From positions 1 through 64,000 of the forward strand of contig NZ_JADI01000007.1 in assembly GCF_000518305.1 (NCBI RefSeq): a DNA stretch of 64,000 bases, read 5' to 3'. Below the pieces are notes generated by a model. That model had not been told where the DNA came from. It made no database searches and was given only the letters and a program-made list of their open reading frames with translations. Every line of letters begins with the position of its first letter. The stretch's first letter is position 1. Both the position numbers and the translations under genes were made by a program. This stretch comes from Mycoplasma imitans ATCC 51306. GTDB lineage: Bacteria > Bacillota_I > Bacilli_A > Mycoplasmatales > Mycoplasmoidaceae. Of this stretch, positions 1 through 8,665 are shown one piece after another.

Positions 1-2
1 TA

Positions 3-176
3 GCTGCTAAAAAGTCTTTTAATAACATAAACCAACTGTTATTAGACCTTTATGTACATTTTGGTTACAACCCAAGGTACAAAAAACTAAATCAGAAAAG
101 TAATAGACTGAGAAATTGACATAGAATATATGAAGAGTTAATGGATGTATTTCCGAACTTACTTAAAAAAAACTAA
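3..176 (+). CDS. C-terminal end of an unidentified protein (cut by window edge)
   Basis: An open frame enters from the left edge and runs 57 codons to a TAA at 174-176, reading one TGA as Trp in the context NRLRNWHRIYEELMD. The amino-acid mix is protein-like, with aromatic and charged residues and the ending FPNLLKKN. I do not recognise the family. The upstream part lies outside the window, so length and domains cannot be judged. The next small ORF overlaps its last 32 bases in another frame. Confidence 0.5.
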
Positions 177-336
177 AAGTTCGAAAAAATCCAGATTACA
201 CAAAATTAGCTTCGTTCCCCTAGAAGGTGATCATCAAACTATTATGCTAAACAAAGGCTTAAATAAGGTTTTTGTTGCAGGCGCTGGAGGTGATGCAGTC
301 GCTGTAGCGAATGCTACATTTACATTAGCTGAATAA
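145..336 (+). CDS. Small hypothetical ORF, 63 aa
   Basis: A 63-codon ORF from ATG to TAA that overlaps the end of the preceding partial gene in a different frame. The first 25 residues are Lys/Ser rich. The second half is rich in Gly and Ala (VFVAGAGGDAVAVANATF) and looks more like real protein than a random A+T-rich frame. An internal ATG at 244 is an alternative start. No Shine-Dalgarno site is visible. The stretch coding for KKSRLHKISF has an imperfect counterpart near 62411, which suggests a remnant of a repeated sequence. It may be a small gene or a decayed fragment; I cannot assign a function. Confidence 0.3.
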   Translation: MYFRTYLKKTKSSKKSRLHKISFVPLEGDHQTIMLNKGLNKVFVAGAGGDAVAVANATFTLAE

Positions 337-462
337 GATAAAAATTATCTATCAAAAAAAACATTTATTGTTTAATAATTTGTTTTTCTATCTAATAAAA
401 TTTCTAATTAATGATTTTTATTTTAATCAAATTTGCCGTAGATTTTTAACAATTTTGAATGA

Positions 463-506
463 AAAAAATAACGATTAGCCAAAAAAAACTAATCGTTATT
501 TTTTTT
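463..506 (-). terminator. Rho-independent terminator after dxs
   Basis: A perfect 16-bp inverted repeat (AAAAAATAACGATTAG at 463-478 and its complement at 491-506 region) with a loop of about ten bases, flanked by A and T runs so that it can end transcription in either direction. It lies just downstream of the dxs stop codon on the minus strand. The 337-462 stretch beyond it is A+T rich and shows nothing else. Confidence 0.85.
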
Positions 507-521
507 CATATGCTTATTTGA

Positions 522-2264
522 TTATTTTAAGTTTTTTAAGATTTGTTCAATCACTTGTTCGTGATCCATTTTATGTCTTGCTATCAGATCCTTATTGTCA
601 CCATGACTAGGGATTGATTTAAAGTTATAAGTATATAATCGCTTGTTTTGATATTGTTTTTCAAGAATTATTCTGTAAAATTCATTAGCTAAACCAACAT
701 TTTGATAAATATCCTCATAAAGATAAATATCATCGTATTGATCTAAGATTCTTGTAATGTTTTGATCAACACCTTTACCGTGAACTAAGATTGCATCAAA
801 ACAATCGATACTATTTATTGATTTATCATCTAATAATTGTTTAAAACTATTAGCGTTGTTATTGTAAGAGATTAATGCAGTTTTATTTAAAATTTTCGTT
901 AAATTTAATCTTACTCATTGGTTAAGATCATCAAGATTTTGATAATATGATTGGTAATTTTTAAATTCATTGAAATAACGGTTGTATCTAATTGCAATTA
1001 CTTGTTGCGTGTTGTTGCTAGTTTCATCAATTAGTTTTTTTAATACAATTGGATTACTTGCTGCATAGATTTTTGAATTCGGAGTATTTTTAATCATTCC
1101 GATATCAAAAATACCGTGATGCGATGAACCTTCAGTCCCGTTTAAACTGCAGCGATCAATCAGTAAATTTACCCCTAAATCTAGTCGTGATAAATCATGA
1201 ATTAATTGATCATAACTTCTTTGTAAAAATGTTGAATATATCGGTAAAAACACAGGTATTTTATTTAAACTAACCCCTGAAGCCATTGATAGAGCATGCT
1301 CTTCTGAAATCCCTACATCAATGTAGTTTTTCTTATACTTATTAATGATATCAATAAATCCAGTTGCATAAGTCATCGCAGGATTAATTAAACAAATTTT
1401 TTCATTAGATTTTAGTTTCTCTTCTAAATGAGTAGATGCGATAAATCCAGATTGATCTTTATAGGTTTTATTTGTACGATTAGAGTTATGATATGAGCCA
1501 ATTAGATCTTGTTCGGCTTCTTTAATTCCTTTACCTTTAATTGTCTTTACGTGAACAATTACTGGACTATTTTTAACTAATTGTTTAGCTTTTTCTAAAG
1601 CTTTAAAGATTTGATCAAGATTATGACCATCTTCAACTTTTATATATTCATATCTAAGTTGTTTAAAGAAATTGTATTGATCATCTTTCAAGTTTGCTAA
1701 CAACTTATTAAATTCACCGAAGTTTTCAGAAATAGACATCTGATTATCGTTCAAAACAATAATCATCTTGTGATTATGAAAACTAATATTATTAATTGCT
1801 TCAAACGCTATTCCGTTAGCTATACTTGCATCACCAATTACAGGGATAATTAATTGATTCTTATTTAATAGTTGATTACTGAAAACTAAACCGCTAGCCA
1901 CACTTAATGAGTTTGAAGTATGACCACCAGCATAATAATCATATTTAGATTCATTTAGATCTTGCAATCCACTTATTCCATTAGTTTGACGAATCGTTTC
2001 CATCTGATCCAATCTACCAGTTACCATCTTATGAACATAAGCTTGGTGACTGGTATCATAAAACACTTTATCTTCATCTAAATTAAAGAAATGAGCTAAA
2101 GCAATACTTAGTTCTACAATTCCTAAATTAGATGATCAATGAATGCTTTTTTGTTGACCTAAATTAATTAAATAATTTCTGATTTCGGTTGCTAATTGAT
2201 CTAAATGCTTTCGATCAATTTTTAAAAAATCACCGTAATTTTTAATAGTTTTTAATAGTTCCAT
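522..2264 (-). CDS. dxs: 1-deoxy-D-xylulose-5-phosphate synthase
   Basis: A thiamine-diphosphate enzyme that condenses pyruvate with glyceraldehyde 3-phosphate to 1-deoxyxylulose 5-phosphate, the entry to the MEP isoprenoid pathway. The 580-residue protein starts MELLKTIKNYGDF and shows DXS hallmarks in order: the His of IHWSSNLGIVEL, YDTSHQAYVHKMVTGR, the diphosphate/metal site VIGDASIANGIAFEAINN...NDNQMSIS, and the transketolase middle domain with DVGISEEHALSMASG. The family's GDG is GDA here. It is somewhat shorter than the usual ~620 residues. The ATG shares one base with the hrcA stop codon, so the two are translationally coupled. TGA is read as Trp at 915-917 and elsewhere. No other MEP gene lies in the window. 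Family assignment is secure; transketolase E1-like relatives are the only alternative. Confidence 0.93.
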
Positions 2265-3325
2265 TATTCTTCTTCTTCTTCGTTATTAATGTCATCAACT
2301 GATAAAGTTAAATGATCAATCTTTTCTACTTGTTCTTTTAAGATATTTAATAAGCCCTTAATCTTACCATATTCCATTCGGTTAGGACCAACTATAGCTA
2401 TTTGGTGTTTATTTTGATCAATTTCAATCAATGTTGAAGCCACCGATACTCCTTCAATCCCGATATCTTGCCCAAAAGTAATTACTGACTTACCAGTTTT
2501 TTGTTGCATAAATGAGATCTGTTCTCAAATTGAGGTATTCTCTAGTAAATTTAAGATCTCACTTAGTTTGTTATGATCATGAAACTCGGGGTGAATTACT
2601 AACTTCTTGGTACCTTTAATATTAATCGTGCTTTTTTCATTAATATCAAAGATATAATTAACAATTCTTTGCATCACAAATTCATATTCATGAACTTTTT
2701 TTCTTACGATCTCTTTAATTGCACTAAGCTTATCTTTTAGTTCAATAAATGGAGTATCAACCAACCGATCATTGAAAATCTGTACACAAGTTGATACATC
2801 ATTATATTGCACTAAATTTTGATATTTAATCGTCTTTTTAATCACTTCACCAGATGAAGAAACAATTAAGATTAATGCAGTATTTTCATTAATCTTGATC
2901 AGATCCATTCTTTTTAGTAAATCATACGATTTAAACTTGGTAATGACAGAAGGTAAGTTGGTAACATTATTAATAAACTCAACAGATTGTTCGATCACCT
3001 CATCAATTGAATGATAACGTTTATTAAGAATCGCCATTAACTTTTGTTTTAATTGTTCTGAGATCTTGGTTTCAGCTAAATTAGCTTCATAATACTGATA
3101 ACCTTTAATAGTCGGAATTCTCCCAGCAGAAGTGTGCGGTTTTTCGATGTATTTTTGTTTTTCAAGCACACTCATTTCATTACGAATCGTTGCACTTGAT
3201 ACTTCGTTATTAAAGTATTTTTCCAAAATTATCTTAGAACCAACCGCAGTAGCAGTTGAGATATACTCATTAATAATTGCCTTCAAAATTAGGATTTGGC
3301 GTTCTGTCAATTTATTATTCATCAT
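2264..3325 (-). CDS. hrcA: Heat-inducible transcription repressor HrcA
   Basis: A 353-residue repressor that binds CIRCE operators and holds down chaperone and protease genes until heat shock, when free GroEL no longer keeps it active. The N-terminal winged helix (about residues 1-80) has LTERQILILKAIINEYI and SSATIRNEMSVLEKQKYIEKPHTSAGRIP, the signature of the family. The C-terminal GAF-like domain ends MQQKTGKSVITFGQDIGIEGVSV... and an acidic tail (NNEEEEE). TGA at 2525-2527 is Trp. Two Met codons stand at the start; either could be used. It is divergent from uvrC with only 19 bases between them, and dxs follows with a one-base overlap. A matching CIRCE site lies before lon in this window. 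Confidence 0.96.
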
Positions 3326-3344
3326 AATAAAATTATATAAGACA

Positions 3345-5123
3345 ATGAATTTTAATCTAAAAGAAAAGCTGGATCTTGCACCAAAAAAACCAGGGTGTTA
3401 TTTATGAAAAAATAATCTTAATGAGATTATTTATGTTGGTAAGGCTAAGAATATTTACAAAAGAACCCATCAATATTTTAATGGTCCAAAAGATTTAAAA
3501 ACATCAAAGCTAGTTAATGATATCTTTGATGTTGAGTTCATTGAAGTTAATAATGAAAATGAAGCATTATTACTTGAAGCAAACCTGATTAAAAAACATA
3601 AGCCAAGATACAATATCTTACTAAAAGATAATAATGGTTATCCTTATATTTTAATCACCAAAGAGAAGTATCCAAGACTACTTTATACCAGACATTTTGA
3701 TCCTAAAAAAGGTAAGCATTACGGGCCGTTTGCTTCAAGTGAAATGAAAGCTTATGATCTATATAACCTATTATTAAAGTTATTTCCCTTAAAGAATTGT
3801 TACAACAAAAAAGGTCGTAAGTGTGAGTTTTATGATCTTAATTTATGTATGAAAGCTTGCACTCATGAAGTGAGTGAAGCTGATTATGAAGTTGTGAAAA
3901 AAAAGCTTGATTATTTTTTTCACAACGGTGCAGATCAAGTGCTTGATAGTCTCAAACAAAAAGAATTAAGTGCAAGTAATAAATTTGACTTTGAACAAGC
4001 CAAGAAATATTTGGATCTGCAAAAAGCAATTAAACTAATTTTTGACAAACAGATTATTAATCTGTATAGTGCTAAAGAACGAATTGATGTGCTTGGTTAT
4101 CAAACCAAAGAAAATGTCATCTGCATTGTGTTGTTTTCTTATGTCAATAGTCAGTTAGTTTCTAAAAGCACGATCTGTGATTTCTATTATAACGAAGAAC
4201 AAGAAGTAATTGCTTCTTATCTTAGTCAATACTATAAAGATAACATTAAGCCCAAAATACTATATGCTTCATTAGATGAAGCTAATACCAAATTACTAAA
4301 AACTAGTCTGGAAATTGAGATCATCAATCCTAGTAGTGGCAAGATGAATGAGATCATGTCATTAGCGCTGCAAAATGTTAATAACGAACTAAGCCAAAAA
4401 TATGACATTCTAGTTAAAAAAGAACAAAGTTTTAGTCAAGCAGTTGAGCAATTAAGACAATTGCTCAAGCTTGATCGACTTAATCATATTGAAGTGTATG
4501 ATAATTCCAACTTGTTTAATACGGACAAAGTTTCTGCGATGATTGTTTTTGAAAACAATCAGTTTAACAAGAAAAAATATCGCAAATACAAGATCAAAGA
4601 CGACCAGACACTAGGTGATTATCACTATATGTATGAAGTGATCTATCGTAGGTTGTACCAATCACTTAAAAATAATTTTGTTGATCTACCTGATCTGATC
4701 ATTTTAGATGGGGGCAAACACCAAGTGCTTGCAGCTAAAAAAGTGATTAGTGATTTAGCAATCACGCATAAAGTTAATATTATTGGTTTAGCAAAAAATA
4801 ATAAACACCAAACTGATAAGGTTGTTGATTACGATCTTAATGAACATGCACTAGATAAAAGATCAGTCCTATATTTTTTCTTAGCAAATCTACAGGAAGA
4901 AGTGCATAAGTTTGCCATCACTTTTTTTCGCAAGCACAAAACAAAATCATTTTATGATTCGATCCTTGATGGAATCAAGGGATTGGGAAAAAAACGCAAG
5001 CAACAACTATTAGAACATTTTAAAACAATCGATGAGATCAAAAAAGCTTCGATCGCTAGCTTAAGTCAAGTTGTGCCGATTGAGATCGCCAAACTAGTTA
5101 AGCAAAAATTTGATCAATCGTAG
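3345..5123 (+). CDS. uvrC: Excinuclease ABC subunit C
   Basis: The nuclease of nucleotide excision repair, which makes both incisions around a UvrAB-marked lesion. The 592-residue protein begins MNFNLKEKLDLAPKKPGCYLW, then the GIY-YIG nuclease (residues about 12-95, IIYVGKAKNIYKR), a cysteine cluster (NCYNKKGRKCEFYDLNLC), a UVR-like segment, the RNase H-like second nuclease with candidate metal Asp residues D386 (VYDNSN) and D455 (LILDGGKHQ), and C-terminal helix-hairpin-helix motifs (GIKGLGKKRKQQLLEHF). The ATG at 3345 is the first in frame and gives the standard N terminus. TGA encodes Trp at residue 25. The last 26 bases overlap the oppositely oriented YigZ-like gene. Confidence 0.97.
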
Positions 5124-5454
5124 CAATCGCGGTTTTGCGATATGCCTTAATTAAGCCACCTGCACCTAATTTCACCCCGCCAAAAAACCGCACGACAAAC
5201 ACGGCATAACCATATAATTCTTTAATTCTTAATAGATCATAAATTGGTTTGCCTGCGGTATTTTTTGGTTCATTATCATCACTGTATCCAGCAGTATCAA
5301 CACCGTTATCTTTGAAAAGATAACCATAGCAGATATGAGTGGCTTTCTTATACTGTTTTCTTAGTTGTTCAAGATGATTTTTAACATCTTGTTTAGATGA
5401 AATGGGATATGAAATTCCAACAAATCTAGAGTTTTTAAAATAAAGTTCGACCAT
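5098..5454 (-). CDS. YigZ/IMPACT family protein, N-terminal domain only
   Basis: A 118-residue protein of the UPF0029/IMPACT fold. Recognisable motifs are the segment HICYGYLFKDNGVDTAGYSDDNEP, GKPIYDLL and FFGGVKLGAGGLIKAYRKTA, matching the conserved DDGEP..GTAG..iL and RyFGGiLLGaGGLvRAYs blocks. Full-length bacterial YigZ proteins are about 200 residues, with a second ferredoxin-like domain that is absent here; single-domain versions are known in mollicutes. The role is uncertain, with translation-related functions proposed for the family. It is convergent with uvrC and overlaps its 3' end by 26 bases. Confidence 0.8.
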   Translation of the reverse strand: MVELYFKNSRFVGISYPISSKQDVKNHLEQLRKQYKKATHICYGYLFKDNGVDTAGYSDDNEPKNTAGKPIYDLLRIKELYGYAVFVVRFFGGVKLGAGGLIKAYRKTAIATIDQIFA

Positions 5455-5590
5455 TAATTAAGATTATATTAAAAATGATTATTTGCTATATTTAGCAAAA
5501 CTGATCAATGTATAATTAATTCAACTCAATTTATTTCAAACCAAAATCTGGTTAATGATTAGTTGCTAACAATATAAATTAAATATATTG

Positions 5591-5599
5591 TGCTATAAT
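5591..5599 (+). promoter_or_regulatory. Extended -10 promoter of the infC operon
   Basis: TGCTATAAT is a perfect -10 hexamer with the TG extension. It would start transcription near 5606, about 290 bases before the infC start codon. No convincing -35 box is seen, as is usual in mycoplasmas. Confidence 0.6.
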
Positions 5600-5605
5600 T
5601 AGAAC

Positions 5606-5896
5606 GATGATCTTCAAATATCTATTTGGATAGAAATCGAATCATCAAATCATATCATAACAAGCAGTGTTTCACTCACCTAAATCTCTTAAATGTAGAT
5701 CATGGTTGATCATTTAGATTCTTAAAATATATATTGTTATTAGCAAACAATAAATAATAATCATCAAAAGCTGATATCTAATAAATAAACATTATACCTA
5801 TAAGAATCTCAATGATATTTATATATAGAAATAGATATAAATAGCGTCACACTGCGTTTAGTTTGTGTGACATTTTTTATTTTTACAAAGGATTAT
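5606..5896 (+). promoter_or_regulatory. Structured 5' leader of infC-rpmI-rplT
   Basis: The 290-base untranslated region between the promoter and infC is the only content of the 5455-5896 gap. It can fold several hairpins, for example around GTAGATCATGGTTGATCATT (about 5695-5722), and ends in the intrinsic-terminator-like hairpin listed separately. In Firmicutes the infC-rpmI-rplT leader binds ribosomal protein L20 and stops transcription or translation when L20 is in excess. The position and form agree with such autoregulation; the L20-binding fold itself was not modelled. Confidence 0.55.
5846..5884 (+). terminator. Attenuator hairpin just before infC
   Basis: GTCACAC (5846-5852) pairs with GTGTGAC (5865-5871) around a 12-base loop and is followed by a T-rich run (ATTTTTTATTTTT). 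This is an intrinsic terminator placed only 13 bases before the infC ribosome binding site, so it must be read through for the operon to be expressed. It is probably the decision point of an attenuation mechanism. Confidence 0.7.
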
Positions 5897-6493
5897 ATGA
5901 GTCAACAAAACAATCAAAAAAATCGAAGGCCAAAACCAAATTTACCCCCAATTAACAAGAACATTAAGTTTAATAGCTTCACCTTAATTGATGAAAATGG
6001 AACTAATCTTGGGGTGGTAACCAAAGAAGCTGCGTTAGCTTTAGGTGATAATAAGGGCTTGGATGTTGTTGTAATCTCAAATAATCCCGACACCGTAATT
6101 GCTAAGTTGATGGATTATGGGAAACATGTCTATGAACAAAAACGCAAAAAGCGTGATAGCAAGAAGAAACAAACGGTCGTTAAAGTTAAAGAAATTAACT
6201 TTAAAGCCGGAGTGGGTGATCACGATATTGAATGAAGAGCCAAGAAATCAATCGAATGGTTAAATGACGGATTTCATGTCAAATTTACGATCAGAGCATT
6301 TTCAAGAATGATTACTCGTGAAGAGTTAATCAAAGAAGTTTATGATAAGTTTTATCAGATAATTCAAGATTATGCTGATGTGCAAAAACCATATACGAAG
6401 GTTTCACGCAATATGTATGAAGCGGTTTTTATTCCAACTAAGAATAAGAAGAAAGCTGAACTAAACCAACCAATTAGCCAAGAAACTAAATAA
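5897..6493 (+). CDS. infC: Translation initiation factor IF-3
   Basis: IF-3 binds the 30S subunit, keeps 50S away and checks start-codon/initiator tRNA pairing. The 198-residue protein has the N-terminal domain ([32 protein letters not shown]), the lysine-rich linker ([20 protein letters not shown]) and the C-terminal domain ([40 protein letters not shown]). I chose ATG 5897 over an in-frame ATG at 5867 because AAAGGA stands four bases ahead of it and because 5867 lies inside the attenuator hairpin. TGA is Trp in HDIEWRAKK. First gene of the ribosomal operon; rpmI follows after five bases. Confidence 0.97.
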
Positions 6494-6498
6494 TTACT

Positions 6499-6693
6499 AT
6501 GCCAAAAATGAAGACAAAAAGTGCTGCTACTAAGCGTTTTAAAACAACTAAAAGTGGGAAAATTAAGCGTAAGCAAGCTTACACTTCACACTTAGCACCA
6601 AACAAAACCACTAAGCAAAAACGCCACTTAAGAAAAGATGGCTTAGTGCACAAAACTGATTTTAAAAGAATTAAGCAATTAATTGCTAAATAA
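6499..6693 (+). CDS. rpmI: 50S ribosomal protein L35
   Basis: A 64-residue basic protein of the large ribosomal subunit, beginning [28 protein letters not shown], which is the L35 signature, and ending RIKQLIAK. Normal length. It sits between infC and rplT in the universal order. Confidence 0.98.
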   Translation: MPKMKTKSAATKRFKTTKSGKIKRKQAYTSHLAPNKTTKQKRHLRKDGLVHKTDFKRIKQLIAK

Positions 6694-6714
6694 GATAATT
6701 TAGGAGAATAACCA

Positions 6715-7062
6715 ATGAGAGTAAAAGGCGGACCAACTACAAGAAGACGCAGAAAAAAATGATTAAAGCAAGCCGAAGGAACATTTGGTACTCGTCATGC
6801 ATCATATAAGGTTGCTAAGCAAACCGTTATTAAATCTGCAAAATACGCGTTTAGAGACCGTAAGAATAAAAAGCGTGAATTCAGAGCACTTTGAATTCAA
6901 CGTTTAAATGGTGCACTACGTGAAATGGGTGTAACATACTCTGTGTTCATTAATTTATTAAAGCAACAACAAATTACGATCAACCGTAAGATGTTATCTG
7001 AAATTGCTATCCACGATCACGAAGCGTTCAAAAAATTAGTTAAAGAAGTTACAGGTAAATAG
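6715..7062 (+). CDS. rplT: 50S ribosomal protein L20
   Basis: A 115-residue early-assembly protein of the large subunit that binds 23S rRNA and, in Firmicutes, represses its own operon. It begins [28 protein letters not shown] and contains [24 protein letters not shown], both typical of L20. Two Trp codons are TGA. GGAGAATAACC provides a good ribosome binding site. The next gene starts six bases after its stop codon. Confidence 0.98.
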
Positions 7063-7067
7063 TCATC

Positions 7068-7592
7068 ATGCTTTTAGACCTTGAGAAGTTAATTGAAAAA
7101 CAAGCAGAGATTGATAGTATCATCTTTAAAAAGACTAAAAGCTCTTATAAAAAAAATCAGAAGCAAAGAAGGTTATGGCTTGCTGTAGAGATTGGTAACT
7201 TAGCTAAACAGATTGAAGCATACAAATTTTGAAAAAACCAACCTAAGCACGATGAAAGCGCTATTTTAGAAGCTTTTGCAAACGTTTTACACCTATCTTT
7301 AAGTTTTTTAATTCAGTTTAAAACTGAGATTGACCAAGACAAAAAAGCTGAACTTAACTACGTTTTTGATGTTAAACAACAAAAACAAAAACCTTCAAGT
7401 CTAATCGCTTCAAAACGTTTTTTAGAACTTTATGAACTATGTTTATCAATGGAAGATTGATGATCATGCCAAAAGTTCATTGACGAACTACTAACTTTAA
7501 TTAGCTTAATGCGTCTTAACTTTAATGAGTTATTCAAAGAATATATCAGACAAAGTGGTAACATTTTAAAACGCATTGATGAAGATATTTAA
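7068..7592 (+). CDS. Dimeric (all-alpha) dUTPase-like protein with eroded active site
   Basis: A 174-residue all-helical protein. The segment RLWLAVEIGNLAKQ..AYKFWKN and the following LEAFANVLHLSLSFLIQF match the order and spacing of motifs 1 and 2 of dimeric dUTPases (PF08761 type), which read E-x-x-E-L...FKFW and E-x-x-D-x-x-HF. At the four expected metal ligands this protein shows Glu, Asn, Ala and Asn; only the first is kept. The later N-x-x-R-Q block is also degenerate (GNILKRIDED). Two consecutive TGA codons give Trp-Trp. It starts six bases after rplT, and the operon terminator overlaps its 3' end. The fold assignment is by eye. It is likely catalytically impaired or repurposed. Confidence 0.5.
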
Positions 7593-7618
7593 AGCTAACC
7601 ACTTTAAATATCTTTTTT
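7584..7618 (+). terminator. Terminator between the infC operon and pheST
   Basis: GATATTTAAAG (7584-7594) pairs with CTTTAAATATC (7602-7612), followed by six T. The left arm includes the stop codon of the dUTPase-like gene. Only 21 bases separate the T run from the pheS ATG, so pheST either depends on read-through or has a promoter inside this short gap. Confidence 0.75.
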
Positions 7619-7639
7619 ATCTTATCCGATTACTATTAT

Positions 7640-8656
7640 ATGGATCAAATCAAAAAAATTATTGATGATTTTAAACTAACCATCAGTTCAGTTGATAATC
7701 AAAAAGAGTTGATTGTAACAAAGAATATCTTTGTTAAAAAACACGTAAGCCCGTTATTTCAACAACTTCGTAAGATTGAACAACTTGAAGATAAAAAAGC
7801 TTTTGGTAAAAATTTAAACTACTTGCAGCAAACAATTCAAGAACTGTTTGATCAAAGAAATCAGCAGTTATCTACTAATTTAGATCAAAGCGAAAAACCA
7901 CCATATGATCTAATGATTCCAGCGCTTGATTTAATGGATGGTTCGATCCACCCACTAAATTTAGTGATTAATCAGATTGTAGATTTTTTTAAAAAGTTTA
8001 ATTTTACGATTACCAATTATCCTGAAGTTGTTTCAGTTAAGCATTGTTTTGATGATCTAAATATCCCTTTAGATCACCCAGGGCGATCAACAACTGATAC
8101 GTTTTATACCGGTCAAAAGCAGTTGTTGCGAACTCATTGTACTGCTGGAACAATCCAAGCAATCAGTGCGATGAACAAACACAAAGATATCCGCGTGATT
8201 AGTTTTGGTAATGTTTATCGTAACGATACTGATGATGCAACTCACTCTCACCAGTTTATGCAAATGGACTTTATGTGGGTTAATAAGGATCTGTCATTAG
8301 CCAATTTAAAGTGGTTTGTCACTAAATTTATCGAACATATGTTCGGGAATGATCTAAGAACTCGATTTAGATTATCGCACTTTCCGTTTACTGAACCTAG
8401 TTTTGAAGTCGATGTAGAATGTTGGAATTGTCAAAGTGGTTGTTTTTTATGTAAAAAAACTCGCTGGATTGAAATTATGGGTTCAGGGATCTTGCACCCA
8501 AAAGTTCTAGAAGCTGCTAACATTGATCCAGAGAAGATGGTGGGAATTGCTGCTGGAATTGGGCTTGAAAGAATCGCAATGTTAAAAAATAATATCACCG
8601 ACATTAGGGATTTTTATCTTAATGATTTTCGGTTTATTAAACAATTTTATGAGTAG
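7640..8656 (+). CDS. pheS: Phenylalanyl-tRNA synthetase alpha subunit
   Basis: The catalytic subunit of the alpha2beta2 enzyme that charges tRNA-Phe. It has 338 residues, as usual. The N-terminal coiled coil binds tRNA; class II motif 2 is in RTHCTAGTIQAIS and VYRNDTDDATHSHQFMQMD; the cysteine-containing SFEVDVECWNCQSGCFLCKKTRWIEIMG and the motif 3 segment AAGIGLERIAMLKN follow. All four Trp codons are TGG, unlike most genes here. pheT follows after nine bases with an AGGAG ribosome binding site. Confidence 0.97.
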   Translation: MDQIKKIIDDFKLTISSVDNQKELIVTKNIFVKKHVSPLFQQLRKIEQLEDKKAFGKNLNYLQQTIQELFDQRNQQLSTNLDQSEKPPYDLMIPALDLMDGSIHPLNLVINQIVDFFKKFNFTITNYPEVVSVKHCFDDLNIPLDHPGRSTTDTFYTGQKQLLRTHCTAGTIQAISAMNKHKDIRVISFGNVYRNDTDDATHSHQFMQMDFMWVNKDLSLANLKWFVTKFIEHMFGNDLRTRFRLSHFPFTEPSFEVDVECWNCQSGCFLCKKTRWIEIMGSGILHPKVLEAANIDPEKMVGIAAGIGLERIAMLKNNITDIRDFYLNDFRFIKQFYE

Positions 8657-8665
8657 GAGATAGAT

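Noticed and set aside
915-3325. Apparent splitting of dxs, hrcA and many other genes into separate reading frames
   Set aside because: The breaks are single in-frame TGA codons at positions where families have Trp, and both sides stay in the same frame. They are Trp codons of the mycoplasma code, not frameshifts or pseudogenes.
5867-5896. ATG 5867 as infC start
   Set aside because: It lies within the attenuator hairpin and has no ribosome binding site; ATG 5897 has AAAGGA at the right distance and gives the usual IF-3 N terminus.
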